The translations under genes and the position numbers were made by a program. Below are positions 8,681 through 16,271 of a DNA stretch of 64,000 bases, one piece after another; positions within the stretch are counted from its first letter, which is position 1, and each line of letters starts with the position of its first letter. The notes under the pieces are model-generated. The model made no database searches, was not told the origin of the DNA, and saw nothing but the letters and a program-made list of their open reading frames with translations. The DNA comes from Flavobacterium sasangense DSM 21067. Lineage in GTDB: Bacteria > Bacteroidota > Bacteroidia > Flavobacteriales > Flavobacteriaceae. Where the stretch lies: the NCBI RefSeq assembly GCF_000686885.1, contig NZ_JMLU01000001.1, positions 310,001 through 374,000 of the forward strand, written 5' to 3'.

Positions 8681-9376
8681 TTAAAATGTAGCTAAAGGTA
8701 CTTTATAAAACCAACCTTCTGAAAAAGTAACAACATCTCCAAGTTCATCCACAACATTGAATTTAAATTTCCCAGTATATTTCCCGTCTAAAACTTCAGT
8801 AATCGTAATTTCTCCGTTACTTTGTTGCACATTAACTACTTTGAATTTAGCATTATTATTACCTCCTACAATAGTAATTAAATCACCAGCTCTATATCCA
8901 TTACCTCTTGAAACTAAAGTAATAGAAGTAACCGCTCCATTAGTAGTTGTTGTTGCAACTCTAATACCAGAACCAGAACCACCAGTAGTTTGAGCCCCAG
9001 CCGCATTATTTGTATAACCACTACCCGGATTTTGAATAGCTGACAACTTGTATGCAGGACCAGAATAAACTCTAGAATCATACGATTTTGATAATTCAGG
9101 GCTGTCTAAATCATAAGATGCGAAGTCATTTGTATTAGCAGTTCCCAAAATATATGTCCCTACAGTAGCAGTACTTGTTTTCAACATTACAGTTTCATAT
9201 TCTGTAAAAGCCGTAATCGTCAACGCTCCACCTGCGTCAATTGAAGCAGCAGAATAATTTGCTCTCCACGCATTATTGTTAAAATTAGCCTGAAAAGCAG
9301 GAGTATTAGTCTGAATATCTTCTTGACAAGAAGTAAATAAAACTGTAGCAGCTATTAAAGAAAGTAATTTTTTCAT
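8681..9376 (-). CDS. lipoprotein, DUF6252-like, with glycine-rich insertion
   Basis: A 231-residue protein with a lipoprotein signal (LFTSCQED, Cys17). The start (FQANFNNNAWRANYSAA) and the end (ITITEVLDGKYTGKFKFNVV ... EGWFYKV) resemble the small DUF6252-type lipoproteins of Flavobacteriaceae. Between about residues 112 and 185 is a stretch that does not fit that family: PGSGYTN, TGGSGSGIRV, ITLVSRGNGYRAGDLITIVG. Such GxGYxxGD repeats are typical of structural proteins of tailed phages. The flanks read continuously, so the segment looks like an in-frame insertion. Surface or periplasmic location is expected. Function is unknown. Confidence 0.7.
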   Translation of the reverse strand: MKKLLSLIAATVLFTSCQEDIQTNTPAFQANFNNNAWRANYSAASIDAGGALTITAFTEYETVMLKTSTATVGTYILGTANTNDFASYDLDSPELSKSYDSRVYSGPAYKLSAIQNPGSGYTNNAAGAQTTGGSGSGIRVATTTTNGAVTSITLVSRGNGYRAGDLITIVGGNNNAKFKVVNVQQSNGEITITEVLDGKYTGKFKFNVVDELGDVVTFSEGWFYKVPLATF

Positions 9377-9474
9377 TTTATTTATCCTATATATTATAAG
9401 TAGGTAACAAAAATAACTTTTTTATTGAAACAAACACATTTTATCAGAAAAAATATTTTCAAACAACTTATACA

Positions 9475-9501
9475 TTTGTATTGCAAAGTTTTATATATTT
9501 G
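9475..9501 (+). promoter_or_regulatory. rpsP promoter
   Basis: TTTG at 9475-9478 and TATATTTG at 9494-9501 fit the Flavobacterium -33/-7 pattern (TTTG, then TAnnTTTG), with a short 15-nt spacer. The predicted leader of about 40 nt contains a small hairpin, GAGGT CGAGA ACCTC (9517-9531), just ahead of the S16 gene. Confidence 0.6.
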
Positions 9502-9548
9502 CACCCTTAAATAACCGAGGTCGAGAACCTCAAATTAATCACAAGATT

Positions 9549-10103
9549 ATGTCAGTAAAAATTAGATTACAAAGACACGGAAAAAAAGGGAAACCTTTTT
9601 ATTGGGTTGTTGCAGCAGATGCAAGATCAAAAAGAGATGGTAAATTCTTAGAAAAAATCGGAACTTACAATCCAAACACTAACCCTGCAACTATCGATTT
9701 AAACATCGAAAAAGCTGCACAATGGTTACACAATGGTGCTCAGCCAACTGACACTGCAAGAGCAATTTTATCTTATACAGGTGCTTTATTAAAACACCAC
9801 TTAGATGGAGGAGTTCGTAAAGGTGCTTTAACTCAAGAACAAGCTGATGCTAAATTAGCTACTTGGTTAGAAGAGAAAGCTGGTAAAGTTGATGCAAAAA
9901 AATCTGGTTTATCTAAAGCAGAGGCTGATGCAAAAGCAAAAGCATTTAAAGCAGAACAAGAAGCAAACGCAAAACGTATTGCTGCTCAAGCTGAGGCTGC
10001 AAAAGCTGCTGAAGCTACAGAAGAAGTTGCTGAAGAAGTAGTTGAGGCTGCTACTGAAGAAGCTCCTGCTGTTGAAGAAAACAACGAAGAAACTCAAGCA
10101 TAA
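9549..10103 (+). CDS. rpsP: 30S ribosomal protein S16
   Basis: The N-terminal 85 or so residues are canonical S16 (VKIRLQRHGKKGKPFYWVVA, KIGTYNPN). S16 helps assemble the 30S subunit. The remaining 100 residues are a low-complexity tail rich in Ala, Glu and Lys, which makes the protein 184 residues long, against about 82 in E. coli. Such tails are usual in Bacteroidota S16. It is the first gene of rpsP-rimM-trmN6, a ribosome and RNA maturation operon. Confidence 0.97.
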   Translation: MSVKIRLQRHGKKGKPFYWVVAADARSKRDGKFLEKIGTYNPNTNPATIDLNIEKAAQWLHNGAQPTDTARAILSYTGALLKHHLDGGVRKGALTQEQADAKLATWLEEKAGKVDAKKSGLSKAEADAKAKAFKAEQEANAKRIAAQAEAAKAAEATEEVAEEVVEAATEEAPAVEENNEETQA

Positions 10104-10118
10104 TTTTATAGCGATTCC

Positions 10119-10646
10119 ATGCGTAAAGAAGATTGTTTCTATTTAGGTAAAATCGCGAAAAAATTTAGTTTCAAAGGGGAAGTATTGGCGTATTTAGACA
10201 CCGACGAACCCGAATTGTATCAAAATTTGGAATCAGTTTTTGTTGAAATCAACAAAAGTCTGGTTCCATTTTTTATTGAAAGTAGTTCGCTTCATAAAGA
10301 AAAATTCTTACGTATTCGTTTTGAAGACATTCAAACTGAAGAAGAAGCAGACGAAATCATGGGAAGCGAAATTTATCTTCCACTTTCTATGTTACCAAAA
10401 TTAGAAGGAACTCAATTTTACTACCACGAAGTAATTGGATTTGATGTAATTGATACCCGTTTAGGAAATATTGGAAAAATTGCCGCTATTAATGATAGTG
10501 GTGCTCAACCTCTTTTTGAAATTGACAAAGACGGAACCGAAATTTTAATTCCGCTTATTGATGATTTCATCATTGCACTTGACAGAGCTAAGAAAACCAT
10601 TACTTTAGAAACTCCTGAAGGTTTGGTTGATTTATATCTTGGATAA
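10119..10646 (+). CDS. rimM: ribosome maturation factor RimM
   Basis: A 175-residue protein with the N-terminal RimM domain (YLGKIAKKFSFKGEVLAYLD) and a C-terminal PRC-barrel (FYYHEVIGFDVIDTRLGNIG). RimM binds the 30S head and aids 16S rRNA processing, partly through S19. It follows rpsP by 15 nt, a conserved arrangement in bacteria, and is itself followed 5 nt later by trmN6. Length is normal. Confidence 0.95.
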   Translation: MRKEDCFYLGKIAKKFSFKGEVLAYLDTDEPELYQNLESVFVEINKSLVPFFIESSSLHKEKFLRIRFEDIQTEEEADEIMGSEIYLPLSMLPKLEGTQFYYHEVIGFDVIDTRLGNIGKIAAINDSGAQPLFEIDKDGTEILIPLIDDFIIALDRAKKTITLETPEGLVDLYLG

Positions 10647-10651
10647 TTCCA

Positions 10652-11359
10652 ATGACTTTTACATTCAAACAATTTCACGTTAATCAAGATCGTTGTGCTA
10701 TGAAAATTGGCACGGATGGTGTTTTACTTGGCGCTTGGACTCCGTTAATCAATAATCCCTATAATGTTTTGGATATTGGTGCTGGAACTGGGATTTTATC
10801 TTTAATGTTAGCCCAAAGAAGTAACGCTGAACAAATCGACGCCATTGAAATTGACGAAGACGCTTACGAACAATGTGTTGAAAATTTTGAAACTTCTCCT
10901 TGGAGTGATAAATTATTTTGTTTTCATGCGGGTTTAGATGAATTTGTAGACGAACCTGAAGATGAATACGATTTGATAATTTCCAATCCGCCTTTTTATA
11001 CAGATGATTACAAATCGGATAACACTTCGAGAGATTTAGCGCGTTTTGAAGATGCTTTACCTTTTGAAGAATTGATTGAAGCAGCTGCTTTATTACTTTC
11101 GGATAATGGAATTTTTTCAGTGATTATTCCTTATAAAGAAGAAGAACGATTTGTTGCTATGTGTAAAGAATTGGATTTATTTCCTTTAAAAATTACACGT
11201 GTAAAAGGCACTCCAACATCGGAAATCAAAAGAAGTTTATTGGCTTTTTGCAGAATGGAACAAACTCCTTTAATTGATGAGTTAGTCATTGAAATTTCTA
11301 GACATAATTATACTTCGGAATATATCGAATTAACGAAGGATTTCTATTTGAAGATGTAG
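10652..11359 (+). CDS. trmN6: tRNA1(Val) (adenine(37)-N6)-methyltransferase
   Basis: A 235-residue Rossmann methyltransferase. The SAM-binding motif is LDIGAGTGILSLML, and the catalytic motif of N6-adenine methyltransferases is IISNPPFYTDD (NPPF). The opening FTFKQFHVNQDRCAMKIGTD is typical of the TrmN6/YfiC family, which methylates A37 of tRNA-Val. It closes the rpsP-rimM-trmN6 operon. The related RlmF family can look similar, but the length and N-terminus favour TrmN6. Confidence 0.9.
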   Translation: MTFTFKQFHVNQDRCAMKIGTDGVLLGAWTPLINNPYNVLDIGAGTGILSLMLAQRSNAEQIDAIEIDEDAYEQCVENFETSPWSDKLFCFHAGLDEFVDEPEDEYDLIISNPPFYTDDYKSDNTSRDLARFEDALPFEELIEAAALLLSDNGIFSVIIPYKEEERFVAMCKELDLFPLKITRVKGTPTSEIKRSLLAFCRMEQTPLIDELVIEISRHNYTSEYIELTKDFYLKM

Positions 11360-11488
11360 CCCTAGCCCAGATGGTAGTGGCATCCTTTTTGTTTTTCAAG
11401 CATTTCTTTTATAATGAAATAGCGATTTGTTTTTAGAATTCGATAAAACAAAAAGATAGAGCGGACAGCTGGAAAAAGCTTCTTAAAA
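11360..11488 (+). ncRNA. structured RNA candidate resembling the Flavo-1 motif
   Basis: The gap between trmN6 and the next promoter is not random. It contains AGCCCAGATGGTAGTGGC and, near the end, AGAGCGGACAGCTGG, wording I remember as recurring in Flavobacterium intergenic regions and associate with the Flavo-1 RNA family. Pairing supports structure: CTTTTTGTTTT (11385-11395) pairs perfectly with AAAACAAAAAG (11445-11455), an inner hairpin pairs ATTTC (11402-11406) with GAAAT (11416-11420), and CCAG (11367-11370) can close on CTGG (11469-11472). Strand is chosen from the remembered orientation. The family name is unverified. Confidence 0.55.
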
Positions 11489-11506
11489 AATTATAACACT
11501 TGTTCG

Positions 11507-11537
11507 TTGATTTGTTAAAAATCTTTACTTACTTTTG
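11507..11537 (+). promoter_or_regulatory. promoter of the acyl-CoA dehydrogenase gene
   Basis: TTG at 11507-11509, a 20-nt spacer and TACTTTTG at 11530-11537 match the Flavobacterium housekeeping promoter. It overlaps the upstream GTG of the open frame, which argues that translation begins at the ATG at 11558. Confidence 0.8.
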
Positions 11538-11557
11538 TGACTTTCAAATCAAAAACT

Positions 11558-12736
11558 ATGAGACCAGACTTATTTCAATCTCCAGATTATTATTTATTAG
11601 ACGAATTATTATCTGACGAACATAAAATGGTGCGTGATGCTGCACGTGCTTGGGTAAAAAAAGAAGTATCTCCAATTATTGAAGACTTCGCGCAAAGAGC
11701 AGAATTTCCAAAACAAATCGTAAAAGGTTTGGGAGAAATTGGTGGATTTGGTCCGTATATTCCAGTGGAATATGGTGGTGCTGGATTAGACCAAATTTCT
11801 TATGGATTAATCATGCAAGAAATTGAAAGAGGAGATTCGGGTGTACGTTCGACTTCATCTGTTCAGTCTTCATTGGTAATGTATCCAATTTGGAAATACG
11901 GAAATGAAGAACAAAGAATGAAATATTTACCAAAATTAGCTACTGGGGAATTCATTGGTTGTTTTGGTTTAACTGAGCCAGATTTTGGTTCAAATCCAGG
12001 TGGAATGGTAACTAATTTTAAAGATATGGGTGATCATTATCTTTTAAATGGTGCTAAAATGTGGATTTCGAATGCACCTTTTGCTGATATTGCAGTAGTT
12101 TGGGCTAAAAACGAAGAAGGAAGAATTCACGGTTTAATCGTGGAAAGAGGAATGGAAGGTTTCTCAACTCCTGAAACACACAATAAATGGTCGTTAAGAG
12201 CTTCTGCAACTGGAGAGCTTATTTTTGACAACGTAAAAGTTCCAAAAGAAAACTTATTACCAAACAAATCTGGATTAGGAGCACCACTAGGATGTTTAGA
12301 TTCAGCACGTTATGGGATTGCTTGGGGAGCGATTGGAGCAGCAATGGATTGCTATGATACTGCTTTGAGATATTCAAAAGAAAGAATTCAGTTTGATAAA
12401 CCAATTGGAGCTACTCAATTACAACAAAAGAAATTAGCTGAAATGATTACTGAAATCACTAAAGCGCAATTATTAACTTGGAGACTTGGAGTTTTACGTA
12501 ACGAAGGAAAAGCTACTACAGCTCAAATTTCGATGGCAAAAAGAAACAACGTTGATATGGCGTTAACTATTGCTCGTGATGCACGTCAAATGCTAGGTGG
12601 AATGGGAATTACAGGTGAATATTCAATCATGAGACACATGATGAATTTAGAATCTGTAGTGACCTACGAAGGAACTCACGATATTCACTTGTTAATTACA
12701 GGTATGGATGTTACAGGTTTCCCTGCATTCAAATAA
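11558..12736 (+). CDS. acyl-CoA dehydrogenase, glutaryl-CoA dehydrogenase-like
   Basis: About 392 residues from ATG 11558, chosen because the promoter -7 box overlaps the alternative GTG at 11537. Acyl-CoA dehydrogenase motifs are clear: GCFGLTEPDFGSNPGGM, KMWISNAPFADIAVVWA, and the catalytic Glu within TYEGTHDIHLLI. The pattern around TEPDFGSNP and the YEGTxxIH glutamate is closest to glutaryl-CoA dehydrogenases, which oxidatively decarboxylate glutaryl-CoA in lysine and tryptophan breakdown. Substrate cannot be settled from sequence alone. It is monocistronic, between a promoter and a terminator. Confidence 0.88.
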   Translation: MRPDLFQSPDYYLLDELLSDEHKMVRDAARAWVKKEVSPIIEDFAQRAEFPKQIVKGLGEIGGFGPYIPVEYGGAGLDQISYGLIMQEIERGDSGVRSTSSVQSSLVMYPIWKYGNEEQRMKYLPKLATGEFIGCFGLTEPDFGSNPGGMVTNFKDMGDHYLLNGAKMWISNAPFADIAVVWAKNEEGRIHGLIVERGMEGFSTPETHNKWSLRASATGELIFDNVKVPKENLLPNKSGLGAPLGCLDSARYGIAWGAIGAAMDCYDTALRYSKERIQFDKPIGATQLQQKKLAEMITEITKAQLLTWRLGVLRNEGKATTAQISMAKRNNVDMALTIARDARQMLGGMGITGEYSIMRHMMNLESVVTYEGTHDIHLLITGMDVTGFPAFK

Positions 12737-12760
12737 TTGAACAATAGATAAAATTGATAC

Positions 12761-12792
12761 AAAATGCTTCTCTTTTTAGGGAAGCATTTTTA
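12761..12792 (+). terminator. terminator of the acyl-CoA dehydrogenase gene
   Basis: AAAATGCTTC and GAAGCATTTT form a perfect 10-bp stem with a 10-nt loop and end in a T-run. The sequence right after it, TACATTTG (12791-12798), could serve as the -7 box for the following gene. Confidence 0.9.
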
Positions 12793-12860
12793 CATTTGTA
12801 GTGTACAGATTCGAAACCAAAAGAAGTTAGAATTTCGTATATAGAAATAAAAATTACCCT

Positions 12861-13643
12861 ATGAATATTCAAACCATAAACCAATCGATTCAAAATCAGA
12901 AAGAACAATTATTAAATCATTCGTTATACAACAAAGTTAAAACGATTGACGATTTACATTGTTTCTTAGAAAACCACATTTATGCGGTTTGGGATTTTAT
13001 GTCATTACTAAAAGCCTTGCAGAATAAACTAACTTGTACTACAACTCCGTGGTTACCCATTGGAAATCCTGAAATTCGTTATTTAATTAATGAAATTGTT
13101 ATCGCCGAAGAAACCGATTTAACATTGGACGGAACGCGTCAAAGTCATTTTGAGATGTATTTGGATGCGATGACACAATGTGGTGCTTCAACAAATCAAA
13201 TTAATGCGTTTTTGAAAAATGTAGAAGAAACGAAAAACATATTTGTATCGATAAAACAAAGTGATTTACATCCGAGTGTGAAAGCGTTTTTGGATTTTAC
13301 TTTCCGTGTGATTGAACAAGGAAAACCACATGAAATTGCTGCTGCTTTTACTTTTGGACGAGAAGATCTGATTCCGAATATGTTTACTGAAATCTTGAAA
13401 AACTTTCAGCAAAACTTCCCAGAAACGGATTTACCAAAACTAATTTATTATTTCGAAAGACATATTGAATTAGACGCCGACGAGCACGGTCCAATGGCAA
13501 TGCAAATGATTACTGAACTTTGTGGTGATTCTGAACAAAAATGGAAAGAAGTTCAAGAAGTTTCGATTACAGCTTTAGAAAAAAGAATCGGACTTTGGAA
13601 TGCTATTGAAGAACAAGTGGAACATAAACATGAATTAGTATAA
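12861..13643 (+). CDS. DUF3050 family protein (heme-oxygenase-like fold)
   Basis: A 260-residue, mainly helical soluble protein. Segments such as FLENHIYAVWDFMSLLKALQ, EIVIAEETDLTLDG and FERHIELDADEHG match the DUF3050 family. These carry His and Glu residues in a heme-oxygenase-like arrangement (H in ENHIYAVWDF; E in IAEETD; H and E in ERHIELDADEHG), which suggests a metal- or cofactor-binding helical bundle. No reaction has been assigned to the family as far as I know. It ends 3 nt from the convergent membrane protein at 13646. Confidence 0.82.
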   Translation: MNIQTINQSIQNQKEQLLNHSLYNKVKTIDDLHCFLENHIYAVWDFMSLLKALQNKLTCTTTPWLPIGNPEIRYLINEIVIAEETDLTLDGTRQSHFEMYLDAMTQCGASTNQINAFLKNVEETKNIFVSIKQSDLHPSVKAFLDFTFRVIEQGKPHEIAAAFTFGREDLIPNMFTEILKNFQQNFPETDLPKLIYYFERHIELDADEHGPMAMQMITELCGDSEQKWKEVQEVSITALEKRIGLWNAIEEQVEHKHELV

Positions 13644-13645
13644 TT

Positions 13646-14662
13646 TTACTTGTTGTTCTTCCAAATAAAACCATCTAGTAGATAGTGAGTAAATTGTGGA
13701 ATCGTAAGTAATGGAACTAAAAGGAATTGCCAATTAAAAGCATTAATTCCTACATTAAAATTTTCGTTCCAAACAAAAATTTCCCACAAATATTCTTCGG
13801 TAAAAGCAATTCCGATTAGAATTAAAACGAAGAAAATGACTCCTTTACTGTTTTTAAAATGAAATAATTCGCCCATTTCTTCTTTAGGTTTTGAATCGAT
13901 TTCTTTTAAATATATTAATGCCATGTAAGGAATTCCGTGAGAAACTACATTTAAAAGTGTAAAAACTAAATCATTATTAAAATATACAATTCCAAAAAAC
14001 CATGATAGTAAAGTTCCAATAATTATCAGGTTTTTTGGAATATTAAAATAGCTGATTTTCAAATAAAGATAAAGTGTTCGACATAAATAATATGCCACAA
14101 CAAGAACATAAATTACAGTTGAAACTTGAATTAAAAACTGGCTTTCGTATCTAAAAAACTCTTTTTCTACAAACCAATTAAAAGCTCTTGGCGAAGAAAA
14201 AAACCAATACAACATAGGATAAATAGTTGCTGTGTAGATTATTAATGCATCTGAATATCGATTAATTTTTGTTTTTTCTTCTTTTCTTGCATACAACCTA
14301 ACAAATCCATATTGCTGTCTAATAAAATGAAAAACAGCCACATAAGCTAAAACTGACCAAAAAACAGAACTTCCAAAACCAAATAAAAACAAACCTATTA
14401 GTAAACAAATTATTGGCAATCCAATGTACAGTTTTTTTCTCCTTTGAAATTCTGATTTTACAAAGTAAGTTTTGAAGAGAGTCGCATAAACGTGCGCCAC
14501 ATCAATAAAAACAATCAAAAACAACCAAGTGTAAAAGGAGTAATCTTCTTGAATTTGCGACAACCAATCCTGGAAAACAAATACAATTCCCAAAACAAAA
14601 AATGCTGGAAAAAGTATCAACCAAAAATCGGTTTTTGATTTATGAATCCAAGGTTGTTCCAT
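13646..14662 (-). CDS. multipass membrane protein with intramembrane histidines (SpeD/SpeE cluster)
   Basis: A 338-residue protein with about eight predicted membrane segments. I cannot name its family. Four histidines fall in or beside hydrophobic segments in striking contexts: DVAHVYATLFKTYF (His57), FHFIRQQYGFVRLY (His112), VVSHGIPYMALIYL (His242) and FTHYLLDGFIWK (His326). Such spacing is seen in membrane enzymes that bind metal or heme, but that is speculation here. Its start overlaps the end of the FAD oxidoreductase gene by 23 nt, making it the last gene of a seven-gene coupled operon. A role in transport, or in membrane chemistry on a polyamine-modified product, is possible. Confidence 0.7.
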   Translation of the reverse strand: MEQPWIHKSKTDFWLILFPAFFVLGIVFVFQDWLSQIQEDYSFYTWLFLIVFIDVAHVYATLFKTYFVKSEFQRRKKLYIGLPIICLLIGLFLFGFGSSVFWSVLAYVAVFHFIRQQYGFVRLYARKEEKTKINRYSDALIIYTATIYPMLYWFFSSPRAFNWFVEKEFFRYESQFLIQVSTVIYVLVVAYYLCRTLYLYLKISYFNIPKNLIIIGTLLSWFFGIVYFNNDLVFTLLNVVSHGIPYMALIYLKEIDSKPKEEMGELFHFKNSKGVIFFVLILIGIAFTEEYLWEIFVWNENFNVGINAFNWQFLLVPLLTIPQFTHYLLDGFIWKNNK

Positions 14663-16271
14663 CTACAATATTATTAACTACATTAATTCCTTGATGAAAA
14701 GCTTCTTCAAAAATAGAAATTCCAGCTAAATCACTGTGGGCGAAAAATATTTTATTTTCTATATTTTTTGAAGCTTCTTTGAGCGATTTACTTTTTAAAA
14801 AATTAGGAACAGGACTTATCATTCCGTGACCAATTCTGTGAATTTCAATCGTACTTATATATTGATCTATATCAGGATGTGCTATTTTTAAATCGGATAA
14901 GACTAATTCTTTCCAATGTTCGATTGGTCTTTTTAACAACTCTTTTCTATCTTTCTTTATGTCATTTGAACTAAAGCTGTAATAATATGTAATGACCTTT
15001 TTATCAATAATTTGCTCCAAATTTTGATGTTGATTATAAACGTATCCAAGACCTTTTGCTTTGTAAATTACATTATCCCAAGACAGAGGAAAACTTCCAT
15101 TATCTGGAATATCGGTCAATGTGATAGAAGCCGTAAACCAAGGGGCGTAATGAAAATTATTTGCCGTATTTTTTCTTTCAGAAACCAAATACTTTGTGAT
15201 ATATTGTGGTGTGGCCAAAATTACTTTTTCGGCTAAAATAGTTATTGATTCATTAGATTTAGCATTAAAAACTAACACTTTAACTCCATCTGAATTAAGT
15301 TGGATATCATATACTAAATGATTTTTCAATACTTTATTTTCAATAGCTGATTTTAAATGTTTTACCAATCTACCATTCCCTTCTGGCCAAGTTAAGACCG
15401 TATCGTCATATTTTTTGTTTTCGTGTTTTCTAGCAGCAAAATAGTGAATCCCAGCCCAAGCCGAAACAAATTCGATTCCTAGACCAAAATCATCTTTACA
15501 ACAATAATCTACATATTCTAAAATTTCTTCCGCAATGAAATTATTGTCTAACAACCATTTTTTCATCGTTATTTCATCCAGTGAATTTAAAGATTCATCC
15601 GAGGAGCAAAAAGACATTGGAATATCAAAAAAGTACTTTTTATCATTACCTTTTCTCTCACGAAACTCAGTCATTTTTTGAAGAAACAAATCTATTTGAT
15701 TATCAACTTCTTTGGAGTTTCCATATCTTGGAATTAAATCCGTTTGCCAAGAATTACGAATAAATAATCGTTCGTTTGGATCAAAGCACAATTGCGTTTC
15801 ATCAAAAACAGGTAAATTATCTTTGTAAGATACTATGATTTTTGATTCTTCTAAAAAGTTTAAAAGTTCTTTATCTCTTACATTAGGTAAAGGTAAATAA
15901 TGTGCTGCTAAAGGAAATTTAGAATACTGATTTTCTCCATTTGCAGAATTTCCGCCTAATTTATTTTCTAGTTCTAAAACTAAAAAATCTTCAATTCCTT
16001 TTTTCTTAAATTGTCGCGCTGCTGAAAGTCCAGTAATACCACCACCAACAATTAAATAAGGGATTTGAATTTCTTTCGTTGGTTTTGGAAAATTCTTCAA
16101 CCACAGTCGATGTCCTAAAATATGATTGGTTCCAGTAAGTTTTAGTGTAATTTCAATTAATTTATCTTTGCAAGAAACCAACAAACTGGGTACGGCAGCT
16201 ATAATGGATAAAGCTGCTATTCTTTTGATAAAGGTTCTTCGTGAATTATAATTTCCCCCACTCTTCATCAA
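14640..16271 (-). CDS. exported FAD-dependent amine-oxidase-like oxidoreductase
   Basis: A 543-residue flavoprotein. The N-terminus has SRRTFIKR (residues 10-17), a hydrophobic stretch and LVSC with Cys34. This reads as a twin-arginine signal combined with a lipobox, predicting folded export and anchoring at the membrane. The FAD-binding motif is PYLIVGGGITGLSAARQF (about 71-88), with the second glycine-rich element LELENKLGGNSANG at 99-112. A C-terminal GISIFEEAFHQGINVVNNI segment fits the amine oxidase superfamily (monoamine and polyamine oxidases, phytoene desaturases). It overlaps the SpeE-like gene by 26 nt and the next gene by 23 nt. In this context a polyamine-like substrate is plausible but unproven. 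Confidence 0.82.
   Translation of the reverse strand: MMKSGGNYNSRRTFIKRIAALSIIAAVPSLLVSCKDKLIEITLKLTGTNHILGHRLWLKNFPKPTKEIQIPYLIVGGGITGLSAARQFKKKGIEDFLVLELENKLGGNSANGENQYSKFPLAAHYLPLPNVRDKELLNFLEESKIIVSYKDNLPVFDETQLCFDPNERLFIRNSWQTDLIPRYGNSKEVDNQIDLFLQKMTEFRERKGNDKKYFFDIPMSFCSSDESLNSLDEITMKKWLLDNNFIAEEILEYVDYCCKDDFGLGIEFVSAWAGIHYFAARKHENKKYDDTVLTWPEGNGRLVKHLKSAIENKVLKNHLVYDIQLNSDGVKVLVFNAKSNESITILAEKVILATPQYITKYLVSERKNTANNFHYAPWFTASITLTDIPDNGSFPLSWDNVIYKAKGLGYVYNQHQNLEQIIDKKVITYYYSFSSNDIKKDRKELLKRPIEHWKELVLSDLKIAHPDIDQYISTIEIHRIGHGMISPVPNFLKSKSLKEASKNIENKIFFAHSDLAGISIFEEAFHQGINVVNNIVDGTTLDS

Noticed and set aside
9517..9531. rpsP leader hairpin as a ribosomal-protein autoregulatory element
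   Set aside because: Five base pairs in a 40-nt leader are too little to claim a regulatory RNA.
12219..12404. Minus-strand open frame within the acyl-CoA dehydrogenase gene
   Set aside because: It has no start context or family resemblance and lies wholly inside a well-supported gene in another frame.
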